In this document: positions 1 to 5,538 of the stretch, one piece after another
Position numbering within the stretch: position 1 is the stretch's first letter
Layout: each line of letters starts with the position of its first letter
Assembly: GCA_003557825.1 (NCBI GenBank)
Contig: PWNM01000609.1
Location: 1 to 6,353 of the forward strand
Source of the DNA: Candidatus Hydrogenedentota bacterium
GTDB taxonomy: Bacteria; Hydrogenedentota; Hydrogenedentia; Hydrogenedentales; SLHB01
Length of the DNA: 6,353 bases
Direction: 5' to 3'
Translations under genes and position numbers: made by a program
Notes under the pieces: model-generated
What the model was told of the DNA's origin: nothing
Databases searched by the model: none
The model's input: the letters and a program-made list of their open reading frames with translations, nothing else

Positions 1-861
1 ACCATCACCGAAAACAACTGGAAACAGGCCTATGCTCCCCGGGGGGCCGAAGCCATCCCCAACCCCAACGGTACCGCGCCGGGTCTCATCGTCGAGGATT
101 CCCGGGGCATCATCATCTGTATGCCCGGCGTTCCCCGCGAGCTCTATGCCATGCTTGAGGACAGCGTCCTGCCCTTTCTTCGGAATCGGTTTGCCCTCGA
201 TAGCATGCTCGAGTTTCGGGTACTCAAGGTGTGCGGCGAAGGCGAATCCCGGGTGGATTCCCTCATTGGCGACCTGATCACCGCTTATGGGAATCCCAAG
301 ATAGGCTTGCTGGCGAATCCCGAATCGGTCCGGATACGCATCTCGGCCCGGGCTCGAAATCGGGAGGAGGCCGAGAAGCTCATTGACGAAGCCGACGAAC
401 GGATCCGGGAACGCTTGCCCGGCCTCGTCATGGGGACCGATGGCGACACCATCGAGACGGTGGTGAACGCCATACTAAAGGAACGAGGTTGGACCCTGGC
501 GTTGGGCGAGACCCATACCGGCGGCATGATGGCCCAGCGCTTGGTGGCCGCCGGGGCCACCCAGTTGGTCGGAGCCCGCATGACGCGGCCCGATCCATTG
601 CAGAGCTCGGCTCCGGAGGACGCCGCCGTCCAATACGCCGCAGCCGTCCGAGGCGATTACCCCTGCGACTGCGTCCTTGTAGTTGTGGCCGATGTCGAAG
701 CGGGACAGGCCCACGTCCGGTTCGAGTCACCCGAGGGCATAGCCACCTGGAGTATTCCCTTTGCCCATATCGACGAGCTGAGCCAGCTTCGTTCGACGGT
801 CATTTGCTTCGAATACCTCCGTCGGCACCTCCTGGGAGTTCCAATTGTGTTTTCCGGTTAG
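1..861 (+). CDS. cinA: CinA-family protein, 3' part, with degenerate amidohydrolase domain
   Basis: The frame is open from base 1, so the start and roughly the first 120-130 residues lie outside the window; 286 residues are visible. The end of the MoCF/COG1058 domain (ADP-ribose/CoA pyrophosphatase activity in studied CinA proteins) is clear: ENNWKQA at visible residues 4-10, NPNGTAPG at 21-28 and MPGVPRELYAML at 41-52. The middle linking domain follows, with the usual GEGES and an RIRISARA strand. The C-terminal domain should be the PncC/CinA nicotinamide-nucleotide amidohydrolase (NAD salvage), but the normal ESCTGG reads ETHTGG (Thr171, His172), so the catalytic Ser position holds Thr. The later Tyr-x(n)-Lys segment and TGIAGPxGG are not recognisable, and only about 110 residues follow the GG, which is short for the family. 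Seen: motif loss with an intact reading frame. Inferred: the amidase is inactive or altered, while the N-terminal activity may persist. The protein is cytoplasmic. Family assignment is firm; the activity is not. Confidence 0.92.
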   Translation, partial: TITENNWKQAYAPRGAEAIPNPNGTAPGLIVEDSRGIIICMPGVPRELYAMLEDSVLPFLRNRFALDSMLEFRVLKVCGEGESRVDSLIGDLITAYGNPKIGLLANPESVRIRISARARNREEAEKLIDEADERIRERLPGLVMGTDGDTIETVVNAILKERGWTLALGETHTGGMMAQRLVAAGATQLVGARMTRPDPLQSSAPEDAAVQYAAAVRGDYPCDCVLVVVADVEAGQAHVRFESPEGIATWSIPFAHIDELSQLRSTVICFEYLRRHLLGVPIVFSG

Positions 862-880
862 TCTGTTGACGCCAGACTAA
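858..880 (+). other. Inverted repeat across the cinA stop codon
   Basis: TTAGTCTG (858-865) and CAGACTAA (873-880) form a perfect 8-bp stem with a 7-nt loop, and the left arm contains the TAG stop. No T-run follows (the next bases are ATGATTGCGG), so it is a poor intrinsic terminator by the classical rule. It could act as a 3' RNA-stabilising stem or a weak terminator. Confidence 0.4.
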
Positions 881-905
881 ATGATTGCGGTTCCCCTCAC
901 GTTGA

Positions 906-950
906 ATCCGGGTAGAGGCGGATCTAAAATGGATATGGGTCCATCATATC
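906..950 (+). other. Two small inverted repeats in the spacer before the membrane-protein gene
   Basis: ATCCG (906-910) pairs with CGGAT (919-923), and GATATG (932-937) pairs with CATATC (945-950) around a 7-nt loop. The second repeat also holds the overlapping alternative ATGG/CCAT pairing (935-944). With the stem at 858-880, this makes three consecutive small dyads in a 150-bp spacer. The AT-rich stem at 932-950 could be an operator for the gene at 1012 or a leader structure. I could not place a convincing promoter next to it. Confidence 0.25.
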
Positions 951-1000
951 TTGGGAGGCTTGGCGGGAATTGCAAAAGCATAGTGTCGTTTAAATACTTC

Positions 1001-1005
1001 GGAGG
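1001..1005 (+). promoter_or_regulatory. Ribosome binding site deciding a GTG start
   Basis: GGAGG lies 6 nt before the GTG at 1012 and supports that codon as the start of the membrane-protein gene. No ATG gives the same frame with a better site. Confidence 0.65.
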
Positions 1006-1011
1006 GGACCC

Positions 1012-1845
1012 GTGCGGTGTTCGGGGTCGTCGATACTGCTTTCGGGGCCGGTCCTATTGGTCGCAGCGGGTGTCGCTTACGTGTGGGGCGATGCAGACAC
1101 ATTGCCCCTATGGCTGTTGCCCATACCCGTCTTATTGGTGGGGTTAGGCATCCCGCCGGTTCTTGCCCCGGTTGGCCTGGCGTTGCCCGTCTATCTGGCC
1201 ACGTTGCTCTCGATGAACTGGCTGGTGGAGACCTTTTCCCCCTATCAGATCGAGGCGACATTCACGAGCGCCCTGCCGCTCATTCGGTACTTCCTGATCT
1301 TACTCGCCCTTTCCTTGGGACTCGCCTATGGGACGGCCTTTCTTCGCACCCTGTGGGCGCATCGACGTCAACAACCCGAGCCATATAGTTATCCGATTCG
1401 CGGAACGGCGGCTGTGGATGGGCTTGTTGTTTTTGCGGTGGTTCTTTGGGCCGTGGTCCATCCTTTGTTAGTGTTCGGCGGACCCGATGCGACCGATCGA
1501 GCCTATGCCCAATATGCGCAATGGAACAATGACGACCTTCTCGACCAAGTCCTGGATAGCGGCGCTTCCCCTGATGAACGGCTGGAGGCGCTCTGGATAT
1601 TGCAGGCCCGTGGATTGAGCGGCAGGATGGCCGACGATGAGGCCTTGGCCCTTTTCGCCCATATCAACGACAATGCGGAAAAGGAAAGCCTCGCCCGCGC
1701 CGCGCGGAGTGCCGCATCCAGCCTTGATCTCGTCTATGAACGGCCGTGGTATGTTACGCGGACCGACCTCGAACGGGAGCATTTCCGAAGTGAGCGGCAT
1801 TTGCGTCGAATGCTGACCAGCGAGTTAGTCTCCCGTCCGGAGTAA
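1012..1845 (+). CDS. Uncharacterised multi-spanning membrane protein with soluble C-terminal domain
   Basis: I do not recognise this 277-residue protein. It starts at GTG behind GGAGG. The N-terminal 156 residues are strongly hydrophobic, with likely membrane segments at about 8-25, 31-52, 53-72, 88-111 and 135-156; the second and third are proline-rich and close together and could form a hairpin. A basic stretch, WAHRRQQ at 115-121, after the fourth segment suggests a cytoplasmic loop by the positive-inside rule. That would put the C-terminal tail of about 120 residues on the opposite side if all five segments cross. The tail is charged and probably helical (a run around residues 170-235 rich in Asp, Glu, Ala and Leu), with a very basic end. 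No catalytic motif is apparent. It follows cinA by 150 bp, and its 3' end overlaps the convergent lyase gene by 21 bp. Function unknown. Confidence 0.75.
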   Translation: MRCSGSSILLSGPVLLVAAGVAYVWGDADTLPLWLLPIPVLLVGLGIPPVLAPVGLALPVYLATLLSMNWLVETFSPYQIEATFTSALPLIRYFLILLALSLGLAYGTAFLRTLWAHRRQQPEPYSYPIRGTAAVDGLVVFAVVLWAVVHPLLVFGGPDATDRAYAQYAQWNNDDLLDQVLDSGASPDERLEALWILQARGLSGRMADDEALALFAHINDNAEKESLARAARSAASSLDLVYERPWYVTRTDLEREHFRSERHLRRMLTSELVSRPE

Positions 1846-2751
1846 ATATTCCGATGCCGGCGTGTTCATGATCCGAGCCGACAACGTTTGGGCCTCATCC
1901 TGGGGCAGAGGGACAAGCGGTTGGCGGGGCGGGCCGAATGGGAACCCCAATACCTGCAGGAGCGCTTTGCCGGCCGGAACCCCACCGTAGGGAAGCATGA
2001 TGTCTATCAATTCTTGGGCATCCAGCTGCCGTGCCCGTGCGGTTTCCCAATCCCCAACGCTCACAGCCTGGGCCATGGAGGCATAGAGCGATGCCATGAA
2101 GCTGTACGTGCTGCCAATGGCCGCCGATCCGCCCATCGCCATGGCCGCCAGCAGCATCTCGTCCCGGCCAAATAGCACGGTATGTCGGTCCTCGCACACA
2201 TGAAGGCATTGCTGGAAGTCCACCAGATCATCGTTCGTAAACTTAATCCCGGCGAAATTGGGGATGGCTTTTATTGCAGCCCGGGCGAATTGGGCCATGG
2301 GGAAATGCAGACCGGTCATCGAAGGGATATGATAATAATAAAAGGGCGTTGTAGGGGCTGCCTTTGCGATGATCTCACAATACTGCAGGAGTTCGTCGAG
2401 GGTGGCCGGTTTGAAAAAAATCGGTCCTAGCGTGGCTACGCCATCCGCCCCAATCGACGCCCCATGGGCCGCCAGCCTGCAGGAGTCTTCAATCGAGGTG
2501 TGTCCCACATGCACAATCACCTTCAGCCGATTCGTGGCGTATTGAACCCACGTTTCCGCCACCTGTTGCCGTTCTTCCATCGTCAAGGAAAGCCCTTCCC
2601 CCGTCGTACCGCACACGAAAACGCCGCTGACAGCGCTCTCGTTCACCAACGCATCGCAATACGGCCGGATGGGCTCGACAAGGACTTTTCCATCCGAGTC
2701 CATGGGGGTATACGTGGCGGCAATCAACTGCAAGGCATTCGCATTCTGCAT
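1825..2751 (-). CDS. nanA: N-acetylneuraminate lyase, NPL/NanL-like (DHDPS superfamily)
   Basis: A class I aldolase barrel protein of 308 residues (the human enzyme NPL is about 320). It is predicted to split N-acetylneuraminate into N-acetylmannosamine and pyruvate in the cytoplasm, the first committed step of sialic acid breakdown. Visible motifs: ATYTPM at 12-17; GTTGEGLSLT at 48-57, binding the pyruvate carboxylate; FYYYHIPSMTG at 137-147 with active-site Tyr140; GIKFTNDDLVDFQQC at 168-182 with Schiff-base Lys170; and GPPRQPL near the C-terminus. YYYHIP, KFxxxDLxDFxQC and GPPRxPL match the vertebrate NPL and Bacteroides NanL type rather than E. coli NanA or DapA, which carry YN[IV]P and other residues after the lysine. 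The ATG at 2751 is preferred over an upstream TTG at 2778 because AAGGAG (2761-2766) lies 9 nt before it. No nanE, nanK or sialidase is in view, so a relative acting on another 2-keto acid sugar remains possible. Confidence 0.88.
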   Translation of the reverse strand: MQNANALQLIAATYTPMDSDGKVLVEPIRPYCDALVNESAVSGVFVCGTTGEGLSLTMEERQQVAETWVQYATNRLKVIVHVGHTSIEDSCRLAAHGASIGADGVATLGPIFFKPATLDELLQYCEIIAKAAPTTPFYYYHIPSMTGLHFPMAQFARAAIKAIPNFAGIKFTNDDLVDFQQCLHVCEDRHTVLFGRDEMLLAAMAMGGSAAIGSTYSFMASLYASMAQAVSVGDWETARARQLDAQELIDIMLPYGGVPAGKALLQVLGFPFGPPRQPLVPLPQDEAQTLSARIMNTPASEYLLRTGD

Positions 2752-2760
2752 GGTTTTGCT

Positions 2761-2766
2761 CTCCTT
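2761..2766 (-). promoter_or_regulatory. Ribosome binding site of the lyase gene
   Basis: CTCCTT on the plus strand reads AAGGAG on the minus strand, 9 nt before the ATG at 2751. It selects this ATG over the upstream in-frame TTG at 2778, which would place the site inside the coding sequence. Confidence 0.8.
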
Positions 2767-2800
2767 ACGGTGGCGCAAATCGTCTTTGCATCTTTAGAAC

Positions 2801-2826
2801 AGGAACATTCCAAACATGGATGTCCT
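2801..2826. other. Imperfect dyad upstream of the lyase gene
   Basis: AGGAACAT (2801-2808) and ATGTCCT (2820-2826) are inverted copies that differ by one extra A. The left arm also starts the smaller symmetry GGAA-CA-TTCC (2802-2811). The dyad lies 50-75 bp upstream of the lyase ATG and could be an operator. I found no convincing -35/-10 pair for the lyase around it. Confidence 0.25.
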
Positions 2827-2869
2827 TTGGCCCTGGGACAGGCAACCTGGAGGGGTACTGTAGCATTTT

Positions 2870-2902
2870 TATGGTTTGGGGGGCCATAGCGGTATAATGG
2901 CC
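2870..2902 (+). promoter_or_regulatory. Candidate promoter -10 box inside nested dyads, upstream of the lipoprotein gene
   Basis: A consensus TATAAT lies at 2893-2898, about 107 bp before the ATG at 3006. No good -35 sits at 16-18 bp (the bases there are around TATGGT), so an activator may be needed. The box is embedded in GGCCAT (2882-2887) / ATGGCC (2897-2902), a perfect 6-bp inverted repeat. The left arm also pairs with TATGG at 2870-2874 (CCATA at 2884-2888). The cores ATGG, CCAT and ATGG therefore start at 2871, 2884 and 2897, exactly 13 bp apart. This looks like repressor or activator half-sites overlapping the promoter; it is inferred from sequence only. Confidence 0.45.
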
Positions 2903-3005
2903 TGTAGTTGATATGATCTCATTTGGGGCAACAGTGAACAAGCAGATCAATTGTGGTGCTTTTGTATACCTTTAACACGGGTGCAGCTGAACAGGAGTGA
3001 GAACA

Positions 3006-3899
3006 ATGACGCGGTTTCTTCGAGATAACTCGTCGATACGAGGAATAGCTTTTTATGTCCTGTCCATAGGCCCTATGACGGGATGTGGCGAGCGAGTCGA
3101 GCTGAGTTTCAGCGCCGCTCCTGGTGATACGTGGTTGTTTACCGTAGTCGAACGCGTCCGTTTGTCCACTGAAGGCATGTCGGTAGCTACCACCGTCTCG
3201 ACCCAGGAAATCAGAGTGACAGTGGATGCGTGGGATGCGGCCACGGGAGTATGGAGATTAACCGGCCTTTATGAGCGCTTCGATAGTACCGAGTCGGCGT
3301 TGCTAGCGGGAATTGAGGTCGATGATGATACTCCTACTCCGCGCCTTGATGCCGCAATAGGACAATCATTCACTTTCGAGATCCATCCCTCTGGTTCTGT
3401 TCAAAACATGCGAGGCAATACGGAAATCGTCAGGGCGATGGTTGAGGATTTGGGCTTACCTGCACGTGAATTGATTGACATGCGCCGGGATCTTGAATTC
3501 GCCTATGGAGACCTAGCCATGACCAGAAACATGCAGTTGTTCCTACCTGGTACGGGCCATTCCATTCGGCCTGGCCGACAGTGGAACCGCTCTATTGATG
3601 GCGGACTCGCTACTATGCAAAACACATATAACCTAAAGGGACGGGGGAATGGTTCTGTCTCCCTTGACCTTGAGGTAAGAACGACCGGGGATAAACGCGG
3701 TGACGGCCTTCCCTTAGGGGCTACTTCAGTAACCGTAAATGGGCGAGGTTCAGGAACAGTGGAGGTTGATTCTGCCACGGGAGTTGTTCGAGAGCAACGC
3801 ATGCGCCTGAATGATACCAATCAACTTATCTTTCCCGATGGGAGTTCACTTGTTCTTGAGGGTGAAGTGGAACATATTATAACGGGGAAGCCAATCTGA
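3006..3899 (+). CDS. Probable lipoprotein, beta-rich, DUF6263-like
   Basis: A 297-residue protein. The ATG at 3006 is chosen because AGGAG (2993-2997) is 8 nt upstream; the in-frame GTG at 2997 has no suitable site. The N-terminus has basic residues, a short hydrophobic run at about 14-21, and then MTGC at 24-27, which is a weak lipobox (Met at -3) with the acylated residue Cys27; Gly at +2 would not signal inner-membrane retention. The remainder is soluble and looks beta-rich, with repeated short strands such as GDTWLFTVVERVRL near the start and SVSLDLEVR and GTVEVDSATGVVREQRM near the end. A P-G-x-x-W element (RPGRQW) in the second half, and a 'G-D-T-W' strand at the front, recall DUF6263-type envelope proteins; this is a tentative likeness from memory. 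It is transcribed away from the lyase and ends 45 bp from the convergent transporter. No enzyme motif is visible. Confidence 0.75.
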   Translation: MTRFLRDNSSIRGIAFYVLSIGPMTGCGERVELSFSAAPGDTWLFTVVERVRLSTEGMSVATTVSTQEIRVTVDAWDAATGVWRLTGLYERFDSTESALLAGIEVDDDTPTPRLDAAIGQSFTFEIHPSGSVQNMRGNTEIVRAMVEDLGLPARELIDMRRDLEFAYGDLAMTRNMQLFLPGTGHSIRPGRQWNRSIDGGLATMQNTYNLKGRGNGSVSLDLEVRTTGDKRGDGLPLGATSVTVNGRGSGTVEVDSATGVVREQRMRLNDTNQLIFPDGSSLVLEGEVEHIITGKPI

Positions 3900-3944
3900 T
3901 GTATATGAATCCTTTGAAGATGCTTGATGGGTATCCATAGTGAG

Positions 3945-5264
3945 CTACTTCAACGGCGCGTATTTCTCCTGGGGGTTTGTGGCGAAGAAGGAGAGGATAA
4001 AAACCAGTACCGGCATGATAAGGCAAAAAATGACGACTGGCTGAAACCGCCCGGTGAGCCATTCACCTGCGCTAAACAGGACAGGGCCGAGGGCGCTGGC
4101 GAAGACGGTCACGGACATGTTGAGCCCGGTCAATGCGCCCAGATGGATCCGGCCGAAATAGCGGGGGAAGGTGACGTTTATTATCGTGCCGAAAAGGCCG
4201 CCGCTAATGCCGAATCCGCTAACGAGCAAAACCTGCCCCCATAGGTGATGGAAAAAGATCAAGCCGCAGAGTCCTTGAAGCTGCGTCAGGGCCATGATGG
4301 TCAATAGCCATTTCAGCCGAATGCGGTCGCTAATGATGCCGCTGACGAAATTTACCGGAACGCTGATAAAGGGCATGGGGATAAATATCAGATATGCTCG
4401 ATCGCGGGTGAGGCCGCTCTCGGCTCCCAACGCCGCCAGATGAAAGAATAAGGCTGTGCTCATGAGCGCGTTCACCGACGGACCGAGCGTAAAGGCCCAA
4501 AACGAGAGGGTCCGGACGGCCTCGGCTCGGCTGAATTCCTTGTAGATCACCGATTCACGGGCTTGCATCCGGGTTCGACTGGTTTCATCGAGTTCGCCAT
4601 CGGGTTCAAGGCCGCATTCCTCGGGGTTGTCCCGGTAGAGTAACCAGCTCAGAAACCCAACGCCCAGTCCTACAATGGCCGCAAGGATGAGATAGGCCTC
4701 GCGCCAGCCCACTGTCTGAACCAAGGCGTTCAACGCCACCATGCTTCCGTTGAAGGCAAAGGCGGTGAAAATGCCGATGATACCCGATGCCAAACCGCGG
4801 CGCAGATCGAACCATTTCCCGATGGCCACGCGGGGAACCATGGTCAGCATACCTTGGCCGAAAAAACGCATGGCGAAAAAACAGACCATGATAACCGCCA
4901 GCCCCGCAGGGATATTACCCGCAACGCCGGGTAGGCGATCAATGCCGGAAAGAATGAGCACGCTAACAGCCAATCCGAGTGCCGCTGTTACCCCCAACGT
5001 TCGGATACCGTAGCGGTCAATGAGCAACCCACCGTAAGGTAGGGCAAAACTGCTGGCAATGGTGCTGATGGCGTAGGCGATGCTCAAATGAAAGGCGCTC
5101 AGTTGCAGCACGATGGCCAGGGAATCGGTGAACACGCCGACCCCCATCGTCTGCCCTGGAATGCTGGCCACAGTACCGACAATGCAGATACCGAGTATCG
5201 TCCAGCCATAAAAAAATGGCCAGCGCTTGGGGGCGAAGGGAAACTCCACCCAGTTGTGCGGCAT
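3945..5264 (-). CDS. Major facilitator superfamily transporter, OFA/monocarboxylate-like
   Basis: A 439-residue inner-membrane carrier with a 12-helix MFS pattern: six hydrophobic segments up to about residue 209, a polar central loop (NPEECGLEPDGE from 213), then six more. Motif A between helices 2 and 3 is GGLLIDRYGIR at 78-88. KWFDLRRGLASGI at 150-162 and GWREAYLILA at 186-195 are typical of the oxalate/formate antiporter and monocarboxylate side of the superfamily, as is the NPEExGLxPDG loop. The first helix region has PGQTMGVGVFTDSL at 36-49. The ATG at 5264 is preferred because AGGAG lies 9 nt upstream; the in-frame TTG at 5273 abuts that AGGAG directly and cannot use it. The substrate is not readable from sequence. 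An organic or sugar acid would suit the family and the nearby lyase, but the two genes are separated by a plus-strand gene. The response-regulator gene lies upstream on the same strand. Confidence 0.9.
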   Translation of the reverse strand: MPHNWVEFPFAPKRWPFFYGWTILGICIVGTVASIPGQTMGVGVFTDSLAIVLQLSAFHLSIAYAISTIASSFALPYGGLLIDRYGIRTLGVTAALGLAVSVLILSGIDRLPGVAGNIPAGLAVIMVCFFAMRFFGQGMLTMVPRVAIGKWFDLRRGLASGIIGIFTAFAFNGSMVALNALVQTVGWREAYLILAAIVGLGVGFLSWLLYRDNPEECGLEPDGELDETSRTRMQARESVIYKEFSRAEAVRTLSFWAFTLGPSVNALMSTALFFHLAALGAESGLTRDRAYLIFIPMPFISVPVNFVSGIISDRIRLKWLLTIMALTQLQGLCGLIFFHHLWGQVLLVSGFGISGGLFGTIINVTFPRYFGRIHLGALTGLNMSVTVFASALGPVLFSAGEWLTGRFQPVVIFCLIMPVLVFILSFFATNPQEKYAPLK

Positions 5265-5273
5265 GCAATGCAA

Positions 5274-5278
5274 CTCCT
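5274..5278 (-). promoter_or_regulatory. Ribosome binding site of the transporter gene
   Basis: CTCCT on the plus strand is AGGAG on the minus strand, 9 nt before the ATG at 5264. Its contact with the TTG at 5273 rules out that codon as a start. Confidence 0.75.
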
Positions 5279-5351
5279 GTGTGTTCTAGCGTAGGCCTGT
5301 CCACGCATACGAATCCGGTGAGCGGTGAAGATGAGAGGATGATTGGTGCTC

Positions 5352-5374
5352 TGCAGGAAGTAGACGCTCCTGCA
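5352..5374 (-). other. Inverted repeat in the transporter leader
   Basis: TGCAGGA (5352-5358) and TCCTGCA (5368-5374) form a perfect 7-bp stem around a 9-nt loop. If transcription starts near 5406, this is a hairpin in a 5' leader of about 140 nt, about 90 nt before the start codon. There is no T-run, so it is not a standard attenuator. It could be an operator or an RNA structure. Confidence 0.4.
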
Positions 5375-5413
5375 CGCGTCGAGTCATCGCCTGAAACGAA
5401 GCAAAAGCGCCCT

Positions 5414-5447
5414 ATTAGACCAAATTAGGCTTTCTATTTCCAAATTA
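5414..5447 (-). promoter_or_regulatory. Candidate promoter with a direct repeat, upstream of the transporter
   Basis: On the minus strand TTGGAA (5443-5438, 4 of 6 to TTGACA) is followed after 18 bp by TCTAAT (5419-5414, 5 of 6 to TATAAT), pointing at the transporter. TAATTTGG occurs twice, at 5447-5440 and 5427-5420, exactly 20 bp apart: one copy overlaps the -35 and the other abuts the -10. Direct repeats in phase with the helix are the usual binding layout of OmpR/PhoB-family regulators, and such a regulator gene lies just upstream. The link is inference. Confidence 0.45.
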
Positions 5448-5538
5448 CGAATCGCGCCATCCAGAATCATTCCCCAAGGGGTGCATCGAGCCATTTGCGT
5501 TCGTGCCAACGGAGGGGCGTGAATCGGCTTGGAGCCGG

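Noticed and set aside
970..998. Promoter-like TTGCAA-N17-AATACT before the membrane-protein gene
   Set aside because: Transcription would start near 1005, within the GGAGG ribosome binding site (1001-1005), leaving no usable leader for the GTG at 1012. Each hexamer matches only 4 of 6.
881..1147. Plus-strand open frame of 88 residues starting at an ATG after the cinA hairpin
   Set aside because: It overlaps the better-supported membrane-protein gene in another frame, has Cys/Tyr/Arg/Gly-rich non-protein-like composition, and lacks a Shine-Dalgarno.
2777..2814. TTGGAA upstream of the lyase as a -35 shared with the transporter promoter
   Set aside because: The TTTGGAA match to the transporter region is only 7 bp, and no -10-like hexamer lies 16-18 bp beyond it, so the match can be chance.
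2765..2950. Minus-strand open frame of 61 residues between the lyase and lipoprotein genes
   Set aside because: It has no ribosome binding site that I can see and no family likeness. It covers the divergent control region and the lyase Shine-Dalgarno, so it is most likely chance.
3900..3944. Bidirectional terminator between the convergent lipoprotein and transporter genes
   Set aside because: Only a 4-bp ATGG/CCAT pairing is visible in the 45-bp gap, with no T-run on either strand.
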